Shown piece after piece: positions 43,390 through 51,327 of a DNA stretch of 64,000 nt. The notes beneath the pieces are model-generated. The model ran no database searches, had not been told where the DNA came from, and saw nothing but the letters and a program-made list of their open reading frames with translations. Position 1 is the first letter of the stretch, and each line of letters opens with the position of its first letter. This DNA comes from Bacteroidaceae bacterium (GTDB lineage: Bacteria > Bacteroidota > Bacteroidia > Bacteroidales > Bacteroidaceae): contig JAIKWU010000076.1 in the NCBI GenBank assembly GCA_024684455.1, positions 25,645-89,644 on the forward strand. The letters run 5' to 3'. The translations under genes were made by a program, and so were the position numbers.

Positions 43390-44637
43390 ATGATCGAGTC
43401 TTTCTCCACACACACCTTCTCCAACGGTCTTCGTCTCATTCACATGCCAAGTCCAACCGACGTGGCCTACTGTGGCATGGCCATCGATGCCGGAACGCGC
43501 GACGAAGAACCTTCGGAATATGGTATGGCTCACTTCTGTGAGCACATGCTCTTCAAAGGTACTCAGCACCGCCGAGCCTGGCACATCCTCAATCGTATGG
43601 AGGCAATAGGCGGCGACCTCAATGCCTACACGACCAAGGAGGAGACCTTCGTCTATGCTGCCTTCATGCGTCAGCATCTGCAACGTGCCGTTAATCTCGT
43701 CATGGACATAGTCTTCAACAGTACCTTTCCACAGCATGAGATTGACAAAGAGGTCGAAGTCATCACCGAAGAAATAGACAGTTACAAAGATACGCCTTCT
43801 GAACTTATCTTCGACGACTTTGAAAACATACTTTTTCCGCAGCATCCTCTCGGTCACGATATACTCGGTCAGCCCAATCACGTGCGTAATTTCCGCACCG
43901 ACGATGCCCTGCGATACTACCATCGCTACTATCGGCCTGACCGAATGGTGCTATTCGTTTTCGGACGTTATGACTTCAAAACATTAGTGCGCATCGTTAC
44001 TCGTGAACTGGAACATGCAACGTCTCATCTACAATTCCCTGATTCTTCGTACTTCGTACGCCCGATTACCTCTATTTTGCCCATTCATCCCATTACTAAG
44101 ACCATCGACAAACACACTCACCAGTCGCACGTCATGATGGGATGTCGTGGGTATGCCAGTGACGACCCACGCCGCATCGCACTCTATTTTCTGAACAATC
44201 TTATCGGAGGTCCTGGCATGAACTCGTTGCTCAATGTCAGCCTACGTGAACACAAAGGACTCGTCTATACCGTCGAGAGTACGCTGACCAATTATACCGA
44301 CACTGCCACGTTCAGTATCTATTTTGGCTGCGACAAAGACGATGTCGAACATTGCGTTGCACTTGTTCGGAAAGAACTCATCCGTCTGGCAGAGACACCG
44401 CTTACTCAGCACCGCTTCGATGCTGCTATTCGACAAATTCGTGGACAAATCGGTGTGGCTTGCGACAACTTCGAAAACTATGCCCTCGACATGGCAAAAT
44501 CATACCTACACTACAACCGTTTTGAAAACCTCGACGACATCTATAGCCATTTGGCATGTCTCACGCCTTTGCAACTGCAACAGGTAGCAAAAGAACTATT
44601 CACCGACGACAATCTTTCTCTGTTAGTCTATCAATAA
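43390..44637 (+). CDS. M16-family zinc metallopeptidase
   Basis: 415 aa. The inverted zinc motif HxxEH is in GMAHFCEHMLFKGTQHR near residue 49, with the third ligand Glu expected in TTKEETFVYAAF. The second, inactive-type M16 domain starts around residue 195 (HPITKTIDKHTHQSHVMMGC) and has the R/Y region GGPGMNSLLNVSLREHKGLV. It has no clear signal peptide, so it is probably cytosolic. It starts at the base after the carbamoyltransferase stop, so the two are translationally linked. Confidence 0.93.
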   Translation: MIESFSTHTFSNGLRLIHMPSPTDVAYCGMAIDAGTRDEEPSEYGMAHFCEHMLFKGTQHRRAWHILNRMEAIGGDLNAYTTKEETFVYAAFMRQHLQRAVNLVMDIVFNSTFPQHEIDKEVEVITEEIDSYKDTPSELIFDDFENILFPQHPLGHDILGQPNHVRNFRTDDALRYYHRYYRPDRMVLFVFGRYDFKTLVRIVTRELEHATSHLQFPDSSYFVRPITSILPIHPITKTIDKHTHQSHVMMGCRGYASDDPRRIALYFLNNLIGGPGMNSLLNVSLREHKGLVYTVESTLTNYTDTATFSIYFGCDKDDVEHCVALVRKELIRLAETPLTQHRFDAAIRQIRGQIGVACDNFENYALDMAKSYLHYNRFENLDDIYSHLACLTPLQLQQVAKELFTDDNLSLLVYQ

Positions 44638-44672
44638 TTAGACAAATAAGATGATAATATAAGGTAAAAACA

Positions 44673-46352
44673 ATGAAATACTTACATTTTCAACCCAAAA
44701 TAGTACAGTGTCTGCAGAATTATAGCAAGCAGAAGTTCACCGCTGACCTCATGGCAGGCATCATTGTCGGCATCGTTGCCCTGCCACTCGCCATCGCTTT
44801 CGGTATTGCGTCTGGCGTGTCGCCCGAGAAAGGCATCATAACGGCCATCGTAGCAGGATTTGCCATTAGTGCCTTCGGTGGTAGCCGCGTACAGATTGGT
44901 GGCCCCACAGGCGCGTTTATCATTATCATCTATGGCATCATCCAGCAGTATGGACTCGAGGGTTTAGCCATCGCCACCGTACTCGCTGGAATTTTCCTCA
45001 TCCTCCTCGGCATTACCCGTTTGGGCACCATCATCCGCTACATCCCTTATCCCATTGTGGTAGGCTTCACCAGCGGTATTGCACTGACCATCTTCACCAC
45101 GCAAATTAAAGACCTTTTCGGTTTGCAGATTACAGGAGAAGTGCCTGCAGACTTTATCTCTAAATGGGTCGTCTATGCCCAGAATTTCAGTACGATTGAT
45201 GTTGCCACCACGCTCATCGGCATCTTCTCGGTGGTCATCATTGCCCTGATGCCTATGATATCGAAGAAAGTACCAGGATCACTCGTAACCATTATTGTGA
45301 TGACCATCGTCGGTGTTATTCTCACCAACTACTTCGGCATTCATGTCGATACTATCGGCGACCGCTTCAAGATTGACCCGAGTGTGCCTGAGGCCGTTGT
45401 ACCTGAACTCACATGGGAGCGTATGAAAGGCCTTGTCACGCCAGCCATCACCATCGCCATTCTCGGTGCCATCGAGAGTCTGCTTTCGGCTACCGTCGCT
45501 GATGGTGTCATCGGTCACCGTCACAATAGCAACCAAGAACTCATCGGACAGGGCATTGCCAACATACTTTCGCCCATTTTCGGCGGTATTCCCGCAACGG
45601 GTGCCATTGCACGCACGATGACCAATATCAACAATGGTGGAAAAACGCCCGTGGCTGGCATCATTCACGCCATCGTCCTGCTGCTCATCTACTTCTTCCT
45701 CATGCCTCTGGCCGCCTATATTCCTATGGCTTGTCTGGCCGGTGTACTCGTGATGGTCAGTTACAACATGAGTGGCTGGCGCACTATTCGACAACTGATG
45801 CGCAATCCCAAGAGCGATATCATTGTCTTGTGGCTCACCTTCCTGCTCACCGTTATCTTTGACCTCACCGTAGCCATCGAAGTGGGTATCATCCTGGCCT
45901 GCTTCCTCTGTATGCGTCGTATGGCCGAAACTACACAAGTGAGCGTACTCACCGAGGAAATCGACCCCAATGAGGAAAACGAAATCAATCCGCTCAACCT
46001 CGAGCACCTCAGCATCCCGAAGGGTGTCGAAGTGTACGAAATCAACGGACCATACTTCTTCGGTGTGGCTTCAAAGTTTGAAGACATGATGGTACGCATG
46101 AAGGAAAAGCCTCGTGTCCGCATCATCCGAATGCGCAAAGTGCCCTTCATCGACTCCACTGGTATGCACAATCTGCAGAACCTCATCGAACAGAGCCACC
46201 GCATGGGTATCACCATTATCCTTTCAGGTGTAAATGAGCGTGTACGTTCCGTACTTGAACACAACCGCTTCGACAGCCTTATTGGTACAGAACACATCTG
46301 CGCCGATATCAACATCGCACTGGACGTTGCAAAGGAAAAATTAAAAATTTAA
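44673..46352 (+). CDS. SulP-family anion transporter with STAS domain
   Basis: 559 aa. About 12-14 membrane segments span residues 22-420; the SulP signature region is LPLAIAFGIASGVSPEKGI and GGSRVQIGGPTGAFIIIIYG. The STAS domain follows at about residues 445-550 (VRIIRMRKVPFIDSTGMHNL). Family members carry sulfate, bicarbonate or other anions with Na+ or H+; the substrate is not predictable here. It is the last gene before the oriC region, reading towards it. Confidence 0.93.
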   Translation: MKYLHFQPKIVQCLQNYSKQKFTADLMAGIIVGIVALPLAIAFGIASGVSPEKGIITAIVAGFAISAFGGSRVQIGGPTGAFIIIIYGIIQQYGLEGLAIATVLAGIFLILLGITRLGTIIRYIPYPIVVGFTSGIALTIFTTQIKDLFGLQITGEVPADFISKWVVYAQNFSTIDVATTLIGIFSVVIIALMPMISKKVPGSLVTIIVMTIVGVILTNYFGIHVDTIGDRFKIDPSVPEAVVPELTWERMKGLVTPAITIAILGAIESLLSATVADGVIGHRHNSNQELIGQGIANILSPIFGGIPATGAIARTMTNINNGGKTPVAGIIHAIVLLLIYFFLMPLAAYIPMACLAGVLVMVSYNMSGWRTIRQLMRNPKSDIIVLWLTFLLTVIFDLTVAIEVGIILACFLCMRRMAETTQVSVLTEEIDPNEENEINPLNLEHLSIPKGVEVYEINGPYFFGVASKFEDMMVRMKEKPRVRIIRMRKVPFIDSTGMHNLQNLIEQSHRMGITIILSGVNERVRSVLEHNRFDSLIGTEHICADINIALDVAKEKLKI

Positions 46353-46539
46353 TTATTAGTAGTTAAAGGTACGAATGTATCTCCTGTAGGGACGGTTGTT
46401 TGTACCACCGCAGAGGTACTTTAGTTTCACTGCGGTGGAACTTTTGTATCGGCGCAGTGAAATTTTAGTACCACCGCAGTGAAACAACTGTACCACTGCG
46501 GTGAGGACACTTTGGTACAAAAGTTTATTGTTCAGGAAT
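46353..46539. other. Intergenic region between sulP and oriC, holding a 22-bp array
   Basis: About 190 nt. Almost all of it is the five-unit array at 46402-46523. Confidence 0.7.
46402..46523. repeat. Five-unit 22-bp array, GTACCACCGCAGTG type, copy 2
   Basis: Units start at 46402, 46424, 46446, 46468 and 46490, exactly 22 nt apart. Each begins GT(A/T)(C/T)C and has the core CGCAG(T/A)G or its inverse CTGCGGTG. The outer ends TTTGTACCA and TGGTACAAA are inverted repeats. It lies directly beside the DnaA-box region. Confidence 0.9.
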
Positions 46540-46980
46540 GATGGATTTCCTCCATTGCTTTGCGTATATCGAACTCACCTTAAATAATAATTATATTTTT
46601 TTCTTTTTTAAATTCTTTATTGATGTTGTTAAGTTGTTGATAGTGCGGAAAACTTTTTACGTATTTCTTTGGTCGTTCAGTTATTGTTTTGAGAGTCAGA
46701 GTTATCCACATTATTATCAACAAAATTGATTGATTCAAATTACTGATAATTAGACTGATATAAGTATTTATCAACACCCTGTTGAAAATTGTATCTGTGT
46801 ATAAAAAAACACGTTTTCGGGTGTTGAAAACCTTTTGAAAACGTGTGGAAAAGTGAATGAAAAAAAACGGTAATTATTTTTGGTCGTCTTTTTTAAATGT
46901 CGGTATAGATTTTTTGCTGAAAAATGCAAGAATAATTTTTCAAAACTTATCAACAGTTTATTGACAGGGTTATCAACAAC
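46540..46980. other. oriC: Probable chromosomal replication origin (oriC)
   Basis: A 440-nt AT-rich gap between convergent genes. DnaA boxes: TTATCCACA at 46702 (perfect) and TTATCAACA at 46714, 46768, 46947 and 46970, plus the near-matches TGTTGAAAA at 46780 and 46822 and TGTGGAAAA at 46844. A T/A-rich stretch at 46580-46640 could be the unwinding element. A stem (ACACGTTTTC/GAAAACGTGT, 46810-46846) lies in the middle. Two parS sites lie 13-14 kb away. No dnaA gene is nearby, which is common in Bacteroidota. Confidence 0.8.
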
Positions 46981-47174
46981 TACGATCGGATAAGTTGCAT
47001 GAATTTGTCGTGAAGTCGGGCGACTTCGTCGTCGCTGAAACTTGAAAATTCTTCCTTAATGAGTTGCAGAAATGCTTGCTCGGCACGAGTTCGCATCTGG
47101 GCTTTACCTGCTCGCAAACCTGCGCTGAGTTCGTTTTTCGGAAGTAGTTGTCGGTTGAAGTTGCCGTCGCTCAT
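46980..47174 (-). CDS. Small conserved-looking protein next to oriC
   Basis: 64 aa, ending in TAG immediately beside the last DnaA box. The N-terminus SDGNFNRQLLPKNELSAGLR has a compact, non-random look, followed by a charged helical part (RTRAEQAFLQLIKEEFSSFS). I recall short proteins beginning in a similar way in other Bacteroidales but cannot name a family. Cytosolic, no known domain. Its codon use resembles that of neighbouring genes, supporting a real gene. Confidence 0.65.
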   Translation of the reverse strand: MSDGNFNRQLLPKNELSAGLRAGKAQMRTRAEQAFLQLIKEEFSSFSDDEVARLHDKFMQLIRS

Positions 47175-47310
47175 CTTGATAAGGTTTTATCAATGGTCAA
47201 TTAACAATTTGAAAGGAAGTTATGGGGACGAATGATTGAGGTGCTCAAAAGTATTGTCCCTATAACTACCCTATAAATTCTAAAATATAACAATGAACAA
47301 TTAACAATCC

Positions 47311-47338
47311 TCCCCCTTGGGGGAGTTAGAGGGGGTCT
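47311..47338. repeat. Single REP-like palindrome
   Basis: CCTCCCCCTTGGGGGAG followed by TTAGAGGGGGTC resembles the GACCCC plus CTCCCC/GGGGAG pattern at 8662-8783. It lies just after the murI stop, so it may also act as a terminator. Confidence 0.6.
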
Positions 47339-47341
47339 TGA

Positions 47342-48199
47342 TCAGAGTTGGATTCGCTGAACATCAATGTGTATTCCCGAACTTCGTTCGCCTACCCGTA
47401 ACCTTTCATTGTCGAGGAAGAGTGCTGCCTGTTCGCGGAATCGGGTTGGCGACTCGGTCGTGAAGAACTCACAGGTGCTGCCTGTAGAAAGACGGGCATC
47501 GAGGTCGGTGTGTCGCTTGAGATAGTCGTCAAGTGCTGCAGCAACGTATTCACCTTGAGGTACGAGGCGAATGTGAGGTGGTACGAATTTCTTGATTTTA
47601 TGGAGCAGGAGTGGATAGTGGGTGCAGCCGAGGATAATGGTGTCGATGACAGGGTCGAGTGCAAGCAACTGCTGAAGGCTGTCGCGAACGAAGAAATCGG
47701 CTCCAGGGCGGTCGTATTCTCCGTTTTCCACCAGACTTACCCACATCGGTGCAGCCAGTCCAGTGACAACAGCATCGGGCCACAATTTATGGATTTCGAG
47801 GTCGTAACTCTCGCTGCGGATGGTACCTTCGGTGGCAAGTACGCCTATGTGGTGGTTGTGAGAGAGTGTGCCGACGACTTCGGCTGTGGGTCGTATGACA
47901 CCGAGCACGCGGCAGTCGGGTCGTTCGTTGGCAATAAAGGTCTGCTGGATAGTGCGCAGTGCTTTGGCCGAGGCGGTGTTACATGCAAGGATGATGAGCG
48001 GACAATCCATGTCGATGAGTCGCTTCACGGCTTGCAACGTAAACTCATAGACTACGTCGAACGAGCGTGTTCCATAGGGAGCACGGGCGTTGTCACCGAG
48101 ATATGCATAATCGTACCTTGGCAGACGACGGCGCAACTGTCCGAGAATGGTCAGTCCGCCGTAACCGCTGTCGAAGACTCCAATTTTGCCCATTTTCAT
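47342..48199 (-). CDS. murI: Glutamate racemase
   Basis: Makes D-glutamate for peptidoglycan; cytosolic. 285 aa. The two catalytic Cys regions are intact (IILACNTASAKALR and IILGCTHYPLLLHK), and the start KIGVFDSGYGGLTILGQL is canonical. Its ATG overlaps the stop of the Skp-like gene by 4 nt (ATGA). In Bacteroides murI follows bamA and ompH/skp genes; here uppS and DUF6089 are 47 kb away at the window start, so the usual cluster appears split. Confidence 0.96.
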   Translation of the reverse strand: MKMGKIGVFDSGYGGLTILGQLRRRLPRYDYAYLGDNARAPYGTRSFDVVYEFTLQAVKRLIDMDCPLIILACNTASAKALRTIQQTFIANERPDCRVLGVIRPTAEVVGTLSHNHHIGVLATEGTIRSESYDLEIHKLWPDAVVTGLAAPMWVSLVENGEYDRPGADFFVRDSLQQLLALDPVIDTIILGCTHYPLLLHKIKKFVPPHIRLVPQGEYVAAALDDYLKRHTDLDARLSTGSTCEFFTTESPTRFREQAALFLDNERLRVGERSSGIHIDVQRIQL

Positions 48200-48735
48200 T
48201 TCAAGTGATTGAGCACGTCGGCCGATACGTCGGTGCCGATGCTGCCGTTGATGAATGGATAGGCATTTTGGTCGGTGTTGACGATAAAGGCATATCCTTG
48301 CTTCATGCCGACCTGTTGAATTGCCTCGTTGAGTTTTTCGTACAAGGGCGACATCACTGACTTTTCATTTTCTTCAAGCAGTTCACGGGCTTCTTTCTTG
48401 AATTGCATCGCTTGTTCCATCAATGTCTGCAGTTCCTTTTGACGTTTCAGCAAGATGTTTTCGGGAAAGGTCTGCTGTCCTTCGACATATTCGGCATAGG
48501 CTTTAGCAAACTGCTCTTCGCTGCGGTTGAGTTCGTTCTGATAGGCAGCACGCAGTTCGTCAATCCGATGCTGAGCCTGCTGATAGGCAGGCATGGCATG
48601 GAGGACTTCGTCGTAAGAAAGATAACCGAAACGGACAGGTTGCTGAACTGCTGTCTGTGGTGCAGTTTCAGTCTGTGCATACATAGGGCTCAGACAGCCC
48701 ATGCACAAGATGAGTATCAAGATTTTTTTCATCAT
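48196..48735 (-). CDS. OmpH/Skp-family periplasmic chaperone
   Basis: 179 aa. ATGATG at 48735 gives MMKKILILILCMGCLSPMYA, a signal peptide; the seven-codon extension in the track overlaps the upstream gene. The mature part has the Skp start VRFGYLSYDEVLHAMPAYQQ and a long coiled-coil of Gln/Glu/Lys (NRSEEQFAKAYAEYVEGQQT). The end is GYAFIVNTDQNAYPFINGSI. It carries outer-membrane proteins across the periplasm. Two nt after the upstream gene and overlapping murI. Confidence 0.9.
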   Translation of the reverse strand: MMKKILILILCMGCLSPMYAQTETAPQTAVQQPVRFGYLSYDEVLHAMPAYQQAQHRIDELRAAYQNELNRSEEQFAKAYAEYVEGQQTFPENILLKRQKELQTLMEQAMQFKKEARELLEENEKSVMSPLYEKLNEAIQQVGMKQGYAFIVNTDQNAYPFINGSIGTDVSADVLNHLK

Positions 48736-48737
48736 AG

Positions 48738-49337
48738 TCATTCGTCTCCCCATTCGATTTTTTCTGTTTTCTCTTTTGTGAGTATGAGTTTACCATCCTT
48801 CCATTCGTAGCTCTGGGTAGTAAAGTGGTCTGGGCCGTTACGACCAGTACTTGTAATACAGTGATTCTCATTGTCGATGAAGGGTTCACCGATGCTTGAA
48901 TATATGTCAACGTGGTCGAAACAGGCTTTTTCGACATTCCATACATAGGCGTCGTAGAACGATGCTACTTGTCCCCAAGCCTGCAGACCTATGTAAATCA
49001 AAAGGTCGGGCACACCATCGAAGTTGATGTCCGTTTCCGAAATCCATCCTTCGCCGTCAGGCTCCTTGTCCTTCGGTTCTACGAGGTTGCAGCAGCAACT
49101 AAATGCAAGGGTTTTCTTCTTGACCCAGCCTTCAACGTTGATGTAGGCGTATTGGCCTTCATCGTCTTTCGAAAACGAATACCTGAACTTGTAATCCTTG
49201 CGCTTGAAGGGCTTTTTTGCCTTTTGATCAGAAACTACCTTCGACAAGGTTTTCTGCTGGTTCATGTTCTGCCCCATCACGTTAGTAGCATAAGACAAAA
49301 TAATCATTACCAGCGACAGGTAGAAAAATTTTTTCAT
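48738..49337 (-). CDS. Secreted protein with FG-GAP-like Asp-rich motif
   Basis: 199 aa from ATG 49337 (MKKFFYLSLVMIILSYATNV signal peptide). The 57-codon extension covers two promoters and is rejected. The motif DINFDGVPDLLIYIGLQAWG resembles the D-x-N-x-D-G-x-x-D calcium loop of FG-GAP/XAC2610-like proteins, followed by VWNVEKACFDHVDIYSSIGE. Such proteins are common in Bacteroidota, but their function is unknown. It heads the skp-murI unit with tandem promoters. Confidence 0.75.
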   Translation of the reverse strand: MKKFFYLSLVMIILSYATNVMGQNMNQQKTLSKVVSDQKAKKPFKRKDYKFRYSFSKDDEGQYAYINVEGWVKKKTLAFSCCCNLVEPKDKEPDGEGWISETDINFDGVPDLLIYIGLQAWGQVASFYDAYVWNVEKACFDHVDIYSSIGEPFIDNENHCITSTGRNGPDHFTTQSYEWKDGKLILTKEKTEKIEWGDE

Positions 49338-49351
49338 ATGGATAATTTTTG

Positions 49352-49383
49352 CAAAGTTACGATTAAGTGAGCGAAAAAGCAAA
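49352..49383 (-). promoter_or_regulatory. Proximal promoter of the 48738-murI operon (CGATTAAGTGAG-type)
   Basis: Minus strand TTTG, 20 nt, TAACTTTG, 15 nt before the ATG; the spacer contains CTCACTTAATCG. Confidence 0.85.
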
Positions 49384-49424
49384 CTTGTTTGCATTTTTCC
49401 GAACGGAAGTAATTTCGACGCAGT

Positions 49425-49456
49425 CAAAGTTACGATTAAGTGAGCGAAAAAGCAAA
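49425..49456 (-). promoter_or_regulatory. Distal duplicate of the same promoter
   Basis: A second TTTG, 20 nt, TAACTTTG with the same spacer sequence, 73 nt upstream of the first. Confidence 0.75.
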
Positions 49457-49586
49457 CTTTGGAGCAGTGAGTGTAAAAAAACAATTTGTATTTGCCGAGT
49501 TGCAACAATTATCTGAAAAAAACACTCGCCCCTGCAACACGAGGAAGTATCGCAGGGACGAGAGTTTCAGGCTGTGAAGTAGTTGG

Positions 49587-50246
49587 TCAGAACAAGAGTT
49601 GGAGCCACTCGGAGAGTTCATCATCGCCTGTCACATAGACGCTGTGCGAGCCGTCGGGCTGTGCTGAGCCGATGATGCCGATGAGTTCGAGTTGACGAAT
49701 CACAGTGGCCGCATCGGCGTCGTTGAGTTTCAGCATTGACGTGAGTGCAACTGTTGAGGCAGTGCGCTGATGGACAGCCAACTTCGCTGCATCGCTCAGA
49801 CGGGGATGCAGCGGTTGCAACTCGGGCAAGGTCTTCAGGCGGTCGCTGATTTGTGCGCGCTGCGACTCGCTCAGATGAGGCCTTTCCCCATCTTCCTCCG
49901 AAAGAGAGGGGGCTTGCTTTTCGGCAGGCTTCGTTGTCTTTTCCACAACAGGTTCATCCGCCTTATTCTTCTTGCGGTTGCGGAAGTAGGTGACGATGAG
50001 GTAGATGACCGCCAGTCCGATGCCTACATAGATGAGCCATTCGAAGCCCTGGACATAATAGCCGACAGCAAAGCAGATTGCGGCCAGCGTCAGGAAAATG
50101 CTGCTCGATGCCTTGCCGCCTGTAAGACCGCCGACGGTGGGACGGCGGCTTCGACGACGTGTAGTGGTGCCAGCGATGCCGCCGAGGATGTCCTCAAGTG
50201 GGGAATTAGACGAAGTGGTTCTCCTTTTTCTGCGCGTAGTTGCCAT
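49587..50246 (-). CDS. Membrane protein with FtsK-gamma-like winged-helix C-terminus
   Basis: 219 aa. A Lys/Arg-rich N-terminus (TTRRKRRTTSSNSPLEDILG) is followed by two close membrane segments (SSIFLTLAAICFAVGYYV, WLIYVGIGLAVIYLIVTYF) and a charged linker. A C-terminal domain of about 65 residues (KLAVHQRTASTVALTSMLKL, IRQLELIGIIGSAQPDGS) resembles the DNA-reading gamma domain of FtsK. No ATPase domain is present, so it is not a translocase. It could tether chromosome sites to the membrane, which is an inference. It ends just after kduI begins downstream on the same strand (1 nt gap). Confidence 0.65.
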   Translation of the reverse strand: MATTRRKRRTTSSNSPLEDILGGIAGTTTRRRSRRPTVGGLTGGKASSSIFLTLAAICFAVGYYVQGFEWLIYVGIGLAVIYLIVTYFRNRKKNKADEPVVEKTTKPAEKQAPSLSEEDGERPHLSESQRAQISDRLKTLPELQPLHPRLSDAAKLAVHQRTASTVALTSMLKLNDADAATVIRQLELIGIIGSAQPDGSHSVYVTGDDELSEWLQLLF

Positions 50247-50247
50247 A

Positions 50248-51090
50248 TTACTTCAAGTCGGTGATTTTGTAGAAATCCTGATCGCCATAGTCCTGGTTCT
50301 CACCGCCCATGCCCCAGATAAACGTGTAGTTCGAGGTGGCAGCAGCCGAGTGGATGGACCATTCGGGCGAAAGCACGGCCTGGTCGCCTTTCATCCAGAT
50401 GTGGCGCGTCTCGTCGATCTCACCCATGAAGTGGCAGACAGCCTGGTCTTCAGGCACTTCGAAGTAGAAGTAGGCTTCCATGCGACGACTGTGAACGTGG
50501 GCAGGCATCGTGTTCCACACGCTACCTGGTTTAAGTTCGGTCATACCCATCTGCAACTGGCAGGAGTCGAGCACTTTCTGCACAATCATACGGTTGATGA
50601 CACGGTCGTTCGAACCCTCCAGCGAACCGAGCGCCAAGATGTCGGCATCGGCCTTGGTGACCTTCTTGGTTGGGTATTCCTTGTGGGCAGTCGTGGAGTT
50701 GATGTAGAACTTCGCAGGCTTCGACGGGTCGGCACTGACAAAGATGACGTCACGCTCACCGCAACCGATGTAGAGGACTTCCTTGTAGTCGAGTTCATAG
50801 ACCTCGTCGCCCACCTTCACACAGCCCTTACCGCCGACATTGAAGATGCCTATTTCACGGCGTGTGGTGAAATGCGGAGCCTTCAGCGGGTCGATAGCCT
50901 CAAGCAGGAGTTCCTCCTTGACAGGCATCGCACCGCCCACAATCATGCGGTCGTACATGGAGTAAACCAGGTTTACTTCGTCGGCCGAGAACACTTTTTC
51001 GATGAGAAAATCACGGCGCAGGCGCTTCGTGTCATAACTTTTCGCATCTTCAGGATGCGCCGCATAGCGGATTTCATAATTTGTCTTCAT
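50248..51090 (-). CDS. kduI: 5-dehydro-4-deoxy-D-glucuronate isomerase
   Basis: Isomerises the unsaturated uronate product of pectin or glycosaminoglycan lyases; cytosolic cupin. 280 aa, the family length. The zinc ligands are in [18 protein letters not shown] and in [29 protein letters not shown] and [13 protein letters not shown] fit the family. Directly followed by the FtsK-gamma-like gene. A CGTTTG-TG-CAAACG palindrome lies upstream at 51162-51175. Confidence 0.95.
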   Translation of the reverse strand: MKTNYEIRYAAHPEDAKSYDTKRLRRDFLIEKVFSADEVNLVYSMYDRMIVGGAMPVKEELLLEAIDPLKAPHFTTRREIGIFNVGGKGCVKVGDEVYELDYKEVLYIGCGERDVIFVSADPSKPAKFYINSTTAHKEYPTKKVTKADADILALGSLEGSNDRVINRMIVQKVLDSCQLQMGMTELKPGSVWNTMPAHVHSRRMEAYFYFEVPEDQAVCHFMGEIDETRHIWMKGDQAVLSPEWSIHSAAATSNYTFIWGMGGENQDYGDQDFYKITDLK

Positions 51091-51161
51091 ATGGTCAGAT
51101 TAATATAAATGTGTGAATAAATTCCTTTCGACTTCAAAGGTACACAAAAAAACTCAATAAT

Positions 51162-51175
51162 CGTTTGTGCAAACG
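51162..51175. promoter_or_regulatory. Palindromic operator-like site upstream of kduI
   Basis: CGTTTG, TG, CAAACG. It covers the place where the -33 element should be, given a -7 TACCTTTG at 51135-51142 (minus strand). A regulator site is plausible but unproven. Confidence 0.45.
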
Positions 51176-51234
51176 TCAAAAAATAAAAAAAGCAGAGAAA
51201 AACTCCGCTTAAACTGCAAAAAAGACCAAAATTG

Positions 51235-51265
51235 TTTGAAAAGCAACAGATTATGCGTAACTTTG
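51235..51265 (+). promoter_or_regulatory. Promoter of the Ig-like secreted protein and nuclease genes
   Basis: TTTG, 19 nt, TAACTTTG: a full consensus match 62 nt before the ATG. Confidence 0.8.
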
Positions 51266-51327
51266 TCGTCTGTCACGTTCTTTATAACACAGAAATATAG
51301 ATAACAAAATAACTAAAATATAACATT

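Noticed and set aside
42259-43923. 554-aa minus-strand ORF
   Set aside because: It is antisense to the helicase, carbamoyltransferase and M16 genes, all clearly real on the plus strand.
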